Assembly: GCA_003439945.1 (NCBI GenBank)
Contig: QVRM01007076.1
Coordinates: 345,001-409,000, forward strand
Reading direction: 5' to 3'
Origin: Dermanyssus gallinae
Lineage: Eukaryota; Arthropoda; Arachnida; Mesostigmata; Dermanyssidae
Length of the DNA stretch: 64,000 nucleotides
Part shown: positions 53,601 to 63,978 of the stretch, piece by piece
How positions within the stretch are numbered: the stretch's first letter is position 1
Layout of the letters: the number at the start of each line of letters is the position of its first letter
Position numbers and translations under genes: made by a program
Notes under the pieces: model-generated
Database searches by the model: none
What the model was told of the DNA's origin: nothing
The model's input: only the letters and a program-made list of their open reading frames with translations

Positions 53601-54898
53601 CCTTGCATTCGGGAGGACTGGGTTCGAGACCCAGACCGGCCATTCTTAAATTGGTTTGCATGGTTTCCAATTTAGACAAGGTAGATACCGGAGTGGATTA
53701 AAATTAGCCATGACAAGAAAAAACCGTACACGGAAAATCGAAAAAAAAACACTGTTTGTGCAAGGTTGTGTAGATATACTATTTCACGCAAAGCCGCTAG
53801 ATGGAATCAGAAAAGGGTTTTGGTGGGTCATGTTTCACGAGGAGCCTAATGAACTCAACTTTTAAATCAAAAATAATAACAACATTTAGAAAAATAGAAT
53901 AACATATTATACGTGAGATCATCTAGGGCACCTGCGAGACCAGGTCAAACAAACACGCGGTAATAGCGGCCAAACTCATCGACAAGGTACACGACGCGGT
54001 GTGTTACCGGAGCTTGTTCGTGCAGAGGATTCCGAAGAAGTTCGGCGAATGGCAAGGCGAACTGCGTATGGGACCAGTACTGCAACACTTATTCCAGTAT
54101 CATGAAAAACCCGCATTGTTGGAGCGGATCATCACTGGCGATGAAAGTTGGTGCCTTACAGCCCTGACATAACGCCCTGCGATGTTCATCAGTTTAGTCT
54201 GCTAAAAACATCTTAAAGAGAGGCGCTTTAACCTGGACGACGAATTGAAGGACACTTGCAGAGAGCTAACTCTTTACCTAACCGCAGGAATTCTGGGATC
54301 AGGTAATACTTCGGCTCGTGAAACAGTGGGAGGGGTGTGCAAGGCCTCTGATTAGTCCTTTTAAATAAAGACTAATTATACACACAGTGTTGTTTCGTAT
54401 CTTTTTCAAGTAGGCAAGTATATATATAGTTATATATATATATATATATATAGTTATATATATATATATATACACATATAGTGTAAAATGTAGTGTCGCA
54501 CCTAGTTGACTGTCCCTCGCTGTTGGAGTTAGCTGGAAGAGCACCCTCGAGCCTTTCGTGAGGCGGACTTCATTAGCCCTCTCCATATCGGGATAGGAGA
54601 GCAACGGATGAAACTTCTCCACTCGAAGGCCTTGTAGTTCTTGCGTTCGCCAGGTAGCGCGTACTTTATCGGCAAGAGCAGCCCCCTTGTCCGAGCCTCC
54701 TACGTGAAAATCGCGAGTCATAGTCCTGCAATACGGAGTACCTTCCAGTAATCGCTGGCAGTTCCTAGACCAACGGCAGATGCTGGAGCCACACCTCGAC
54801 AAACTATTTTTCTTGAATAAAGCGTTTTGGTCATTATAATTAATAATAAAGGCGTTCAGGTTGCAACTTTTAGTTTATGCTTAAGTTATAAGAGGGCT

Positions 54899-54929
<31 letters not shown>

Positions 54930-57102
54930 TCCGCGAAGAAAATATACAGCCACTTTTTTGTATGTTAAACCTTTTTTGTTTAACTTTTGTCACATTACAC
55001 GCATTTACTATACCAACCGACATTTGGGGCGACAAATTACTTTGAAACACGAGATCTCTATGTTTGACACAGCTGCACCGCGAAAAACTGATATAGCCAC
55101 TTGAAAAATGCATGTCTTAGCGTGTGAATTAGGCGGAATAATGTTTGAGCTTATTTTACGACCCGACGGAAACAAAAACAGACCTCCTACCAGGAGTTTT
55201 TTCTGTGTTGAAACGATGGGTCTGGGCCGGCGCCTCACAGGTGACGAAAAGGCCCAATCCAAGGCTTATAAAGACGTCGGCCTCTCTAATAGCGAAATTT
55301 TCCGTCGGTTGGAGCCTTGTCCCCAAGTATTGAAAAACTTCGTGACCTTAGGTGAAAATTACGCCGTAGAAATAAGTTCCGGGCGTCCAGATGCCACTTC
55401 GGAACGAAGCAAGCGTGCAATTATAAAGAAAGCGTCGAACTCAGCGCTCTCGGCAAGGGCAATTGCGGTGGCGGCTGGTGTGCAAACGAACGTGCGAGAT
55501 GTGCAAAACCTCCTTAGGAAGACGCTTTGGCTCACGGGAAAAAATACAAGAGAAAACCGCGATTGACCGCTGAGCATCAGAAAGCTCGTCCCGACTTCGC
55601 CCATGATACGATGTTATGGGCCACTGAGTGGCACCGAGTGGTCTTTTTGGATGAAACAAAGTTTAACTTTGATGGACCGGATGGATTTCACAATTATTTT
55701 CACGACATGCGCAAGGAAAAAAGAAATTTGTCAAAACGGCACTCAGGTGGCGGTCCGGTGATGATCTTGGCCCATCTCGGGTATCATACAGAGTCGTCGA
55801 TTGTGTTTTAGACAGTCGTGTTAATTCGACGCTCTGTAGGGATCTACTAGTAGAGCAATCGTCGCATTTTTAGCTGATGGGAGGGCCCGACTTTGTTTCC
55901 CATTACGATAGCGCCCCGATTCACACCGCCAGGCTGATCGGAAGCTGGTTCAAACAACATTACAGTGAAGTCCTACGCTAATGTGCGGTCGCACCTGATC
56001 TTAATATCGAGAATGTCTGGGGCTGGCTCGACGAAAAGGTGTTCACCAATGAAAAACAATTTTCGAACCAGGTAGAACTAAACGAGGCAATTATGAAGGG
56101 TTAGGGCGAGCTCTTGCAGGACGTCATCCGAAACTTGTTCAACACTATACCAGAATGCATTTTGAGGTTATCCGACTTAGCGGAAAGTTCACTAAGTATT
56201 AAGTATAATTGCTGGGTGCACTCGATGAGTCTGCTTTTGTCTCTGCCGAGCCGTGAAATGAGCTCAAATGCCGTTATTCCGCTCAATTCACTTGTTAAGA
56301 CATGCATCGTGCTAGTGATTATATTTTCTACCCTTAGAAAACAATAAAAATGCACTTGAATTGAATAGAATCGAATTTTTCGCGCGGGTGTAGCTGTGCC
56401 AAATGTGAAGGTTTCGTGTTTCAAAGAAATCCGAGACCTCAAATGTCGACGGAAGTCTCCGCTGTTACTTCATGAGCAGTGTATGCCACACCAAAGATGT
56501 CTCCCAAGAAAGCTCTTTTTGGCACGACGACAAATATTTCTAACACGATTACACGATCACATAAGTCATATATAAATATATATATATAGCAATATGTTTA
56601 AGATGCAACTCACCGAAAACGACCTCTTCTCAAAGCAATGCAATATGTGGCTCGTGAGTGCACAACGCCAGCATAATTAAATCGGCATCCTGCCCATAGA
56701 TGCAATGTAAAAGTATGTAATGTGGAAAAAATGGGTGGGTGTATTTTTTTTTCGCGAACTATATATATATATATATTTGTTTATTTATGTATTTATTTAT
56801 ATCTATCGACTCGATTGTGACAAGGGGCGTCTAGGCTCATCAGCTCGTCTTTCTAACTGTCCGGGGAAGGGGGGGGGTTGGGGGGGGTGGTAACTTAGGT
56901 GTTCGATGCGAACGACGAGAATGCTGATGCTGATTGAGCGAATAAGAATGACAAAGTCGAGACATGTGGAACTGGCGTTGTGGCCTGCCGAACGAGTCGT
57001 TTGGCGCATTTGGCTAGTTAGGCATGCCGGCAACGTATGGACATGGAGCAGCATGCAGTAGTGGGTCATCTAATTCATTAGGAAAGCCGACGAGGTATGA
57101 CT

Positions 57103-57134
<32 letters not shown>

Positions 57135-57826
57135 AGCAGTCGACCGTGTTTCTGATCGTTACGCCATCATGTGTGCGAGACGCATATCCTCACCGACTGA
57201 CTCGGCACTGTGCGGCACTCGGCGCCCAGGGACACTTAATGGGCGGACTCCTGGGAGCCCCAGTCAGCCGGTCCGTGCGAGCAACGTTGTTCAGGTCGCT
57301 GGTAGCTTGCCTAGCTTGCTAATTCCTAGTCGTCCTCTGTAGGTCCTCTGAGCGCGGCGAGTAAAGACACAACCCCCCCTCCCTACATACACACACGCGT
57401 AGCAAACTAGTGGGGTATGCTACTATGTCGACGAACAGGAACCTCCCCCCCCCTCTGACGACGGTGGTGGTAGTGAAGGCGGCGGTGGAAGCGGCAACGA
57501 CAACGACGACGACGAGAAACAGGGAGATGAACTCTCAGGGTTAGAGAGAACTCAGTTTCAGTTCGCCGACACTGTTACTGCAGCCCCTGCTGCTGCCTCT
57601 GTGGGTCATGAACAATCGGTCAGATCGTGTGTAGTACACCGTGGAAGAGGCCAAAAGGCGCAAACAAGACCGCAAACCGGCCACGAATCACTCGTGCTCT
57701 GCATAAGGTCATTTATGTATACAGCACGTACGTATGTATACCCCAGACGTCAATATATGGCACACAGGCACCTGTGTGAATGTTTATTCAGCGGAGTAGT
57801 TTTTAATTTTTTGTTCAGCTATTTTT

Positions 57827-57870
<44 letters not shown>

Positions 57871-58441
57871 TGCATTTGAAGAGCACCACAACTGATGGGA
57901 TGTTACGATTTACTAGAGAGTGTAAACTCCTTTCCCAGTGAGGCCGAAATTTCGTGCTCATTTGTACACATGCGCACACATATATAATTATATTTATTTT
58001 TATCATACTTTCGCAACTACACATCGTTTTGGTTATAGGGCGACTGTTTGTTGTACTAAATTGCATGAATCGCATGAAACACGTGCACTCAAAGGAGCTT
58101 TGGTGGCGCTCGGAGGACCTCCGAGGCTAAGGATGAAAGCTTTATGTAAGCGACACATTGGCGAGGCATTTACCTGTATGCCCAAAGTCACGGATTTGAG
58201 AAAAATGTGTACTTCTGTCAACCCTATGTCAAGCAAAAATCTAGTGATTTGTAAAGAAACAAAAACCTTATTGACAACAAAAACCTTATTGACAAAACTA
58301 TTAGGCCTACAGTATCCGTTAGACAATGTTTCGTCGTGTGCTTTGTTATCATGTTGTCGTTTTTCGTTATGCAATCATTATTCCTGCACAATGCAGATAC
58401 AATCTGTTCATATCGAGTCAAGGTTGCCGTCAGGGGTTATT

Positions 58442-58484
<43 letters not shown>

Positions 58485-58506
58485 ATTTATATATATATAT
58501 ATATAT

Positions 58507-58570
<64 letters not shown>

Positions 58571-61480
58571 ATTTATATATATATAAATATATATATAGCA
58601 AAGAGTTACTCATCGTGTTACCGGCCGGCGGCACGTAAAACGGCCAAATTGCCCCGGGTCCCTGTTCTCCAGCCAGCCCCGTTCGGCCGCACGCGCTCAC
58701 TTACCCGTCCACTAGGTTCCATGAGCTCTACTGAACGGCAACGTCGGGTGGGAAACGTTGAAAGGATAGCTACCTCGATATAGATAGCTTTATGGCTGGA
58801 CATATAGACGGGCAATAGACTGTACTAATGGTAGTAGTAGTAGTAGTAATACTAGTAGATCGGCAGAAAGCTTGGATGGTTGGAAAGCAGGCCGCAATTC
58901 GGACATTGCTTCTGCTCACTTGAGGTTTCTATACGAAGTCAGCAGCTCAACGGCAGCGGCAACGCACGTTAGCCGCAAACGAAATTACCCAGCAACGACC
59001 GATTACTGGCAGAACGCCACACACCAAGAAGTTGCAGCAATGCGCGCCAAGGTTTTCCAGCGTTGGTGCAAAGTGAGCCGTAAACCGTCGGACCCGTGTA
59101 CTCCACGGACCCCTACGAATGCCAGCATTGTCGCCGTTAAGGCCGGTGACGCCGCACGCTACTAGACAGCTTATCATCAACGCTTTTCATTATCGTGGTC
59201 GTGTCGTTGTGACTGTCTGTATGCCGACTTTCGGCGTACGAAAGGTGTGTCTCTTTGTTCTCAGTTTGTCTTCGTCATCATCTTTTTCTTTTTCGTCTTC
59301 TTCTTCAGCTTTTCCATTTCTTTCCTCTCCACCATCATCTCCACCACTATCATTGGCAACAGCATCACCACCACCACCAGCATCATCAGCATCCTTTCTC
59401 TTCCATCGTAGGGCGTCTTCTCTCGGGCAAGTCTCTTCTTTTCTGTTTGTTAGTTTCTTGTTGACAGCGCCCCTTCGTCTGTGTTTGCACACTTGGATAG
59501 AACCGGCCACTTAGCGGAGGCGGAGGAGGAGGAGCCGGGAGGCGCCACGCATCAAACAGGGGGCGGAGGTGGCGTGGCGCGAAGGTCGCCGAACGGCGTG
59601 CAAACGTCTGGGGGTACGGGCATGTGTGTCGTGTGTACGTGACGGAAAATTCAGTCAATCCATCCCACGGTACATCATTGCGCCCCGAGAGATCGTCAGG
59701 CACCAAAGCAAGCCGGTAGGGCCAACAGGTCGTGCACGGTTGTTGTTGCTGTTGCTGCTGCTGCTGTTATTGTTTTTGTTGTTGTTGCTGCTGCTGTTGC
59801 TGCTGTTGTCGTCGCCGTTTGCGTCTCGACGTCATCGAACGACCCGATGACGTGAACGACCACCCAGAATGGCGGAAGCACAGGAGACACCATGACGCTT
59901 GCCGGCTTACGCTTCAGGGGTGGTGGCGGTAAAGTTGGCGTCAGCGGCAACAGTAGCAGCAGCACCAGCACCAACAACAGCGATTGCACCGACTTGCGAA
60001 TACCCCTTCCTCGTTGTAGTAGCAGACGCAGTTGTATTGGCACAGTATCGCAACAGCATCGACAGTCTGGCCAGACGTCTGAACAACAACGATAGCAGCT
60101 GCTGCTACCGTTGAGGCGGGGTCGGGTCGGGGTCGGAGTCGAACGGCGGGCCAAAGGGTTAGAAAGGCAACAGCAGGGAACAACACGTGGGCACGGTGAA
60201 GAAATTCAGAGTCACTGCAGGAACAACGTAGGACGCAGAGCGCGCAGTTCCGGTAGGCGCGTATGATCTCTCTCTCTCTCTGTATGTCCCGCTCTCTCTG
60301 TGTGTGAGTGTGCTTCTCAGTTGTTGCACGATCTCTTCTTATTCTCCCCGTGGCGACGCCCTCGTTCTTACCTTTTCTTCTGGCTTTATCGTTCTGCCGC
60401 CGCTCCCCCCACCCTCCTCCCCCGCCGTTGTCTGTTGTTCATGGAGGCCGATTCGCTTCGGTTGTCTTTCTTATTTCTTCGTGTTATTATTGCTAACGTT
60501 GCCTGCGTTCGACGACCACCACTTCTATTACTGCTGCTGCTGCGGCTACTACAGGTTCGATTGCGAGCAGCGAAAGAGGAGCGAACGACCTAACAATGAA
60601 CAAAGGGCACAACACAGATCGCGAGACATGTGTGTATGTATGTATGTATGTATGTATGTATGTATGCATATATATATATATATATGACCGAGAGATGAAC
60701 AGGCAATTGAAGTACGCAGGGGGCCCTAAAGGGGCACACAAAACCTGGCGGAGTGCCCCTTCACACACGCGCGCGCCAGCTCGCGCATTCGTGAAGGAAA
60801 CGATTTTGTGCAAGCCTTGACGTTCGCTGGAGAGGTGGAAGGGCCGCAGTAGCGAATGCGAAGAGATGGAGAGAGCAAGGGCTGGAACAATTGCACAGTA
60901 GCGAAAGCAGGTGGCAGAAATAGTACAGAATTTAAAGGAATGCATTTACTTGCTCCTTTCTCAGCCTCTGCAGTACCAGTTGGCGGCAACAGTAACAGTT
61001 AACGGCCTCTCCACCGGCAGTAACAGTTGACGAACAGTACTATCAAAAGTACTACAACTCTACGTGTTATATCGTGTTTGCCTCTGTGCTGTGCTAAAGA
61101 TGCGTGATGACAATCATCAACACACGAAACAGAACGCGAACGACTTAAGTTAATGCAGGTACACGTGGTACGCTTTTTCTTCCGTCCTGCGTAAGCGTAC
61201 CAGTCCCGTATAGTTAACAGCTTAGAGAAGTTGTTGTGCAAAGCCAACTAGAAACTTCTAGTTACCATAGCCAGCTGTGGATGTGGTCCCGGCTGACGGA
61301 GTTTACCAGCTTCCGGATGAGGCTGCGTCTCGGCTCGAGGCTCAGGTGCGGCGGCAGGTCTTCACACAGGCCGCTACCGTGTGCAGCCGATGACAGACCA
61401 GCTCGGCGTAGATGAATTTGTCGCCGCATCGAGTAGCCAAGAACGAGGCCAAGACAGAACACGCACAGCACCCATAATGC
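37010..61480 (-). CDS. Transferrin receptor / glutamate carboxypeptidase II-like protein (M28B family), 11 exons, 5' end missing
   Basis: Spliced gene on the minus strand. Joining 61480-61266, 54725-54502, 53169-52972, 51623-51380, 50802-50710, 49508-49423, 43067-42982, 41762-41579, 39830-39274, 38673-38496 and 37527-37010 gives 860 codons and a TAG stop; every intron is GT-AG and all phases agree. Residues 1-17 are a membrane helix ([17 protein letters not shown]), so this is a type II protein with a large ectodomain. A protease-associated apical domain spans about residues 140-290, a peptidase-like domain about 320-625, and a helical dimerisation domain about 630-785. Family landmarks are GCHHDSW (H362), SDPAAG (D372), WDAAEFG (E411), ISLDRAITG (D439) and [12 protein letters not shown] (Q586). 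Compared with human glutamate carboxypeptidase II, the metal ligands H, D, E and D are kept, but the general base Glu is Ala410 and the last His ligand is Gln586. The substrate-binding arginines are also absent around VHVQF. Catalysis is therefore unlikely; receptor or scaffold use is inferred. The start codon lies in an upstream exon I could not find. Confidence 0.9.
38190..38312 (-). mobile_element. Possible tRNA-derived SINE fragment
   Basis: On the minus strand, GATCGGTGGCGCAGCGCTAG is tRNA-like (A box), followed by a degenerate B box and the body AGATATAATGCCTGACGCC. It lies in the last intron-side region of the M28B-family gene. Confidence 0.45.
38496..38673 (-). CDS. M28B-like gene, exon 10 (dimerisation domain)
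   Basis: Acceptor TTGTTGCAG and donor ACAAA|GTAAAT. It encodes [20 protein letters not shown], then a helical segment ending in [11 protein letters not shown]. This corresponds to the start of the C-terminal helical domain that mediates dimerisation in the family. It joins the last exon in phase 1 to give Thr. Confidence 0.85.
38876..38944. repeat. (AAT)n microsatellite
   Basis: About 23 AAT units; forms the left border of the second dispersed repeat copy. Confidence 0.95.
38945..39139. repeat. AAT-bounded dispersed repeat, copy 2
   Basis: Same element as at 36047, again preceded by (AAT)n (38876-38944) and followed by an AAT-rich tract (39131-39200). It lies in an intron of the M28B-family gene, between exons 9 and 10 of those found. 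Confidence 0.65.
39274..39830 (-). CDS. M28B-like gene, exon 9 (end of peptidase-like domain, with insertion)
   Basis: Acceptor ATTGGCAG and donor ATTCGG|GTAAGT. It starts [16 protein letters not shown] and ends in a helix before RLPIR. A charged, low-complexity stretch rich in Arg, Asp, Glu and His occupies about residues 475-515. It is followed by LYASWARRG and by [20 protein letters not shown]. The last metal-binding His of the family is Gln586 in AMQTAYDD. The arginines that bind the substrate carboxylate are replaced around VHVQF. Confidence 0.9.
41579..41762 (-). CDS. M28B-like gene, exon 8 (degenerate active site)
   Basis: Acceptor GCGTCAG and donor TACCG|GTAAGG. It encodes [38 protein letters not shown] and [13 protein letters not shown]. 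The family catalytic pair Glu-Glu (D-A-E-E-F-G in active enzymes) reads A-E here, so the general base is lost and the metal-binding Glu is kept. MFSDLV and SLDRAITG are closer to transferrin receptor than to glutamate carboxypeptidase II. Confidence 0.93.
42982..43067 (-). CDS. M28B-like gene, exon 7 (first metal ligands)
   Basis: An 86-nt exon with acceptor CCAAAG and donor GATGGAG|GTAAGC. It encodes [19 protein letters not shown] then [10 protein letters not shown]362 and D372 correspond to the first His and the bridging Asp ligands of glutamate carboxypeptidase II. Transferrin receptors have lost both, so this gene keeps more of the metal site than they do. Confidence 0.92.
43637..43685. 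repeat. (TA)n array in intron
   Basis: About 24 TA units inside the intron between the 43067 and 49423 exons of the M28B-family gene. Confidence 0.95.
43994..44880 (-). pseudogene. IS630/Tc1-mariner superfamily transposase relic
   Basis: Minus-strand remnants read KIIFSDKAH, then IWSDKNS-like pieces, then [19 protein letters not shown] and [14 protein letters not shown]. The order matches the C-terminal half of the arthropod transposases that have the S-P-D-L-T-P-x-D-F-F-x-W-G-x-L-K block and the V-M-x-N-F-x-x-R end. Many frame changes and stops are present. It lies in an intron of the M28B-family gene. Confidence 0.6.
46070..46182. repeat. CAA-rich trinucleotide tract, intronic
   Basis: Impure CAA/ACA repeat, followed at 46237-46249 by a run of about 13 C. 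Confidence 0.8.
48130..48188. repeat. (TA)n array next to mariner relic
   Basis: TA tract with one GTGTG interruption; directly abuts the C-terminal side of the mariner relic. Confidence 0.95.
48200..48935 (-). pseudogene. Internally deleted mariner transposase
   Basis: The N-terminal half reads [38 protein letters not shown] and [20 protein letters not shown]. After an internal deletion the C-terminal end reads LEQLQHPP, stop, [10 protein letters not shown], then [20 protein letters not shown] and a stop near 48248. The Tyr of the family motif PPYSPD is a TAG. The central catalytic part is gone. It ends at the (TA)n array at 48130-48190 and lies in an intron of the M28B-family gene. Confidence 0.75.
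49423..49508 (-). CDS. M28B-like gene, exon 6
   Basis: An 86-nt exon with acceptor GTATTGCAG and donor ACCTG|GTAAGC. It encodes [20 protein letters not shown] followed by LIPGTHEP. The IYNVIGxIxGxxEP motif is the start of the peptidase-like domain in this family. It joins the next exon in phase 1 to give Gly before RYVMIG. Confidence 0.92.
50602..50693. repeat. (TA)n array beside a splice donor
   Basis: About 45 TA units. The array begins about 16 bases downstream (minus strand) of the donor of the exon at 50710-50802. Confidence 0.95.
50710..50802 (-). CDS. M28B-like gene, exon 5
   Basis: A 93-nt exon with acceptor ATTTGCAG and donor GAAGT|GTAAGT. It encodes [16 protein letters not shown] followed by [15 protein letters not shown], which matches the family segment with W-x-G and the GPG turn. 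A (TA)n tract of about 90 bp starts 9 bases inside the downstream intron. Confidence 0.88.
51380..51623 (-). CDS. M28B-like gene, exon 4 (apical / PA domain)
   Basis: Acceptor TGTGACAG and donor CTCCG|GTAAGT. It encodes [29 protein letters not shown], then [19 protein letters not shown]. The GDPxTPxxP block and the IPVxPIS..DAQxLL block are hallmarks of the M28B apical domain. It joins the next exon in phase 2 to give an Arg codon. Confidence 0.92.
52972..53169 (-). CDS. M28B-like gene, exon 3 (apical / PA domain start)
   Basis: Acceptor CCGTCAG and donor GAAG|GTCGGT. It encodes [20 protein letters not shown], then [16 protein letters not shown] and the strand [11 protein letters not shown] ending in RAEDNGVEG. 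This is the protease-associated domain order of glutamate carboxypeptidase II and transferrin receptor (FSPxG, YxxxxDF, GKIVIxRYG). Confidence 0.9.
53568..53752 (+). mobile_element. tRNA-derived SINE, family 2, copy 1
   Basis: Begins CCGAGCAAGACGGCTTAGAG. It has a consensus B box GGTTCGAGACC at 53621-53631 and ends in an A-rich tail. About 180 bp match the copy at 62127. It lies inside an intron of the M28B-family gene. Confidence 0.78.
53935..54360 (+). pseudogene. Internally deleted mariner transposase, second copy
   Basis: Encodes [23 protein letters not shown], then jumps to [15 protein letters not shown] and a C-terminal [13 protein letters not shown] with frame changes. It shares a distinctive MGPxLQHLF segment with the copy at 48200-48935, so both derive from one mariner lineage. 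The deletion endpoints differ. Confidence 0.7.
54502..54725 (-). CDS. M28B-like gene, exon 2 of those found
   Basis: Acceptor TATTGCAG and donor CTAG|GTGCGA. It encodes [18 protein letters not shown] followed by [12 protein letters not shown], which matches the family segment running from the stalk helix to the LLSYP strand. It then reads [17 protein letters not shown]. It ends in phase 1, and joining to 53169 gives a Glu codon. Confidence 0.85.
54927..56480 (+). mobile_element. Tc3-like DNA transposon with long degenerate inverted repeats
   Basis: A broken transposase frame (55216-56170) is flanked by long inverted repeats. The left block at about 55015-55190 (CGACATTTGGGGCGACAAAT, CACAGCTGCACCGCG, ATGCATGTCTTAGCGTGTG) is the complement of the right block at about 56225-56450, with differences. 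The left edge touches a (TA)n tract at 54899-54926. It sits in the large first intron of the M28B-family gene. Confidence 0.75.
55216..56170 (+). pseudogene. Tc3-like transposase, frame-disrupted
   Basis: The start at ATG 55216 gives [20 protein letters not shown], a helix-turn-helix with [10 protein letters not shown], and [21 protein letters not shown] frame change near 55540 leads to [20 protein letters not shown] and [20 protein letters not shown] (first catalytic Asp). After a stop at about 55809 the rest shows [17 protein letters not shown] (second Asp) and [14 protein letters not shown] (Glu). The three catalytic acids can be seen, but at least four stops or shifts break the gene. Confidence 0.85.
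58444..58597. repeat. Compound (TA)n array
   Basis: TA tracts separated by TTCAATATT and TTC interruptions; intronic. Confidence 0.95.
59733..59816. repeat. (GTT/GCT)n trinucleotide repeat
   Basis: About 27 GTT/GCT triplets, intronic; flanked by GC-rich unique sequence with no recognised exon. Confidence 0.9.
60630..60666. repeat. (TATG)n tetranucleotide repeat
   Basis: About eight TATG units followed by a short TA tract. Confidence 0.93.
61266..61480 (-). CDS. M28B-like gene, exon with transmembrane helix
   Basis: Acceptor ATTATAG before GCA TTA TGG and donor TATG|GTAACT. The exon encodes the membrane helix [17 protein letters not shown], a basic stop (MRRQIHLRR), and a juxtamembrane stalk ending in [10 protein letters not shown]. 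The stalk resembles the helix that precedes the apical domain in glutamate carboxypeptidase II. It ends in phase 2 and matches the next exon exactly (TG|G, Trp). No in-frame ATG precedes the helix, so at least one more 5' exon must exist. Confidence 0.8.
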
Positions 61481-61575
61481 CTATAATCAGAGTTTTTGCA
61501 GAACGTACACTTGCATATATGTTCCAACTATATATTTGTTTCACCCTTCAATAATGATCAGATTATTAGCAATAA

Positions 61576-61737
<162 letters not shown>

Positions 61738-62126
61738 CTAGATAACTACGCTAAGTTTCTCTACATACTTGCTGCCTCACAGCTGTCTGATGTGGAAGAA
61801 GTTATTAATACATGCATTTAATTCGTGAAAACAGTTGCCAAGTTTTCCGTGATAGATACTACGGCGGACGGTAAGTATAATAGATACCATCTTACCATAG
61901 GGCACGTGGAAACGCGTTTTTCGTTATTTTTATATTTTAAAGTTTATTAAGAACGCAGTACATAAGTAATATAATATGATATCCCAAAACCCTGTAGAGG
62001 CTCTTGCTAACTAATATTATATACTTTATAACTAATAATATATAGCTTTTTAGTTTCGTGTAGCGTGCATTAGAATAATAGTTAACCAGCTATTGCTTAA
62101 TTACGATTTTCAAAGACCTGCACCTA

Positions 62127-62330
62127 TCCGAGCAAGATGACTTAGTGGCAAAGCCTTTGTCTTGCATTCGGGAGGACTGGGCTCGAGACCCAGACCGGCC
62201 ACTCTTAAATTGATTTGCATGGTTTTCAATTTAGACAAGGTAAATGCCGGAGTGGATTAAAATTTGCCTTGACATGAGAAAAACGTATACGGGCAAAAGC
62301 CTTACGGAAAATCTAAAAACAAAAAGAGAG
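62127..62330 (+). mobile_element. tRNA-derived SINE, family 2, copy 2
   Basis: Second copy of the family at 53568. It shares GCATTCGGGAGGACTGGG, the B box (GGCTCGAGACC at 62180-62190) and the body TTTAGACAAGGTAAATGCCG. It has an A-rich end and then a short (TA)n/(GA)n tract. Confidence 0.78.
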
Positions 62331-62939
62331 TTATATAGTAGCCGTAGTCTGTGTACCGATGATATATATATATATATAGAGAGAGAGAGTTAAAGTCTGA
62401 CCAGTTTCGTTTGAACTATTTTTGTAGTTTCTAATTTAAGTGAAACAAAAGGTTATCGGTAACAGCCAGCGAGAAAAGCGGCATACATTTCCAGTGTGAC
62501 TGATCACTCTTCGAGCGACGCTTCCGTTCGCGTTCGCCCGTCGCTGTCGACCCGCAGATGGGACTGCCAATCAGTCCTAAACTGTGTATTTTCCTTTCAC
62601 TTCTACAGCCTGGTAGTCCCGCAGAGTATGAACGCCGGGTTGTTTGTCTGTACGCTTGTGTACCTGATCGCTCCACAGCAACGTCAATGGCGATTCCTAC
62701 AGAAAGGAGCTTTTTTCGGGTCTTTGTGTCGGCGGCTTCGTTCCTAGGGTAGTCTGCCAAACCAGCACGGTGTCAGCCAGTGGCCAGAATGACGCACAAG
62801 TGATTGGACCAGTGGGGCCCCTTATTCTACAGCGGCTTTCCTATAACAAGGCGTGGACGATGATGATCACGGTGAGCTATTATTCTTCTTCACTCTCTCG
62901 CCTCTCCTTCTATCATCCCTCTTACTCTCTCCCTCTTTC

Positions 62940-62946
62940 CCTCGCG

Positions 62947-63036
<90 letters not shown>
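62940..63036. repeat. (CT)n-(TA)n compound array
   Basis: CT repeat followed directly by about 29 TA units. Confidence 0.95.
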
Positions 63037-63038
<2 letters not shown>

Positions 63039-63927
63039 ATATCTCTTACTTTCTCGGTATGTGGCGAACGCGCTCTGGCCCCATGGGGATACAGACTCTC
63101 TCAGCTGACTCGCGGTCTTGAAGGCCTCGACATCGCTTTGCACAGTATCTTCCCCCATCCCCAATGTGTCCGCTGTCTCCTTAATAAGTGTCAATTAATA
63201 AGCTGTAGCACGTCTTTGTCCACCTCCACCTTCGGTGCTAAGGGCGGGGGGGGGGGTCTTGGCGATCGAACCAATCTTTAACATTCTTCATTCACTTGTG
63301 CTGCCAACGCCTTTAGGGAAGCACCTGCTAGAGAACAGAGAAGAACGAGAGATGAGAGAGATGGCGTAGGTTGAGAGGCAGAAAAAGAAAATCGTATGCT
63401 GACATAGAGAGAGCGAGCGTCACATGCACGCGTACTGCGCTTACATTCACGTTTCAGGCCATATTGGCTTACCGGCCACGTTCCACCCTGGGACGGCAGG
63501 AGTTCCAAGGCATTTGGGCACGGAACTCAGCATGACTCGTAGAACGTCACAACACGCTGCGTACATGTTGCCATCTAGCAACGAATGAATGTTTCTAAGA
63601 TTTTAGAGACTGGAATCACGAGGTAGAAGGCAAGCCCCAAACACATTTAGATGTCTATAACTGAAGATGCCTATGGGTTGTAATTGGCCTCAGGAATAGG
63701 CTCATCTTTACATGAGACACGGTGCTTTTGAAGTTCAAATCCGGGCTACTCTTGCACTGACCGCTCATGTAGATAAAAGGGAGATACTGAAACGTACTAT
63801 CATCATCTGTCATAGTTTAGAAACTGGCAAAACTCGTCTTTTAGGCCTGCCTGTGCAGATATTGTGACACTCCGTATAGGAGCGCTACTTGATATACAGC
63901 CCAGCGAGTGTTGCATAGGACACTCCA

Positions 63928-63978
<51 letters not shown>

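Larger units (their letters stand above)
56500..61260. other. Large first intron of the M28B-family gene, remaining part
   Basis: Contains TA arrays, trinucleotide repeats and GC-rich patches at 57060-57600 and 58620-60600. Those patches might be exons of another gene or regulatory DNA; I see no conserved domain or paired splice sites. Confidence 0.5.

Noticed and set aside
53568..53640. tRNA gene
   Set aside because: A and B boxes are present, but no closed acceptor stem or clear anticodon arm is seen, a long non-tRNA body follows, and a second diverged copy exists, so a SINE is the better call.
61835..61870. 36-nt plus-strand micro-exon (donor GACG|GTAAGT)
   Set aside because: The acceptor GAAAACAG lacks a polypyrimidine tract and no partner exon is seen.
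62922..63194. First exon of the M28B-family gene (MGEDTVQSDVEAFKTASQ, donor GAAA|GTAAGA)
   Set aside because: It ends in phase 1, while the transmembrane exon needs phase 0. Joining them would destroy the membrane helix and hit a stop.
63460..63530. Other candidate first exon ending TGGCCG|GTAAGC
   Set aside because: The only frame with the right phase has no ATG and is closed by a stop just upstream.
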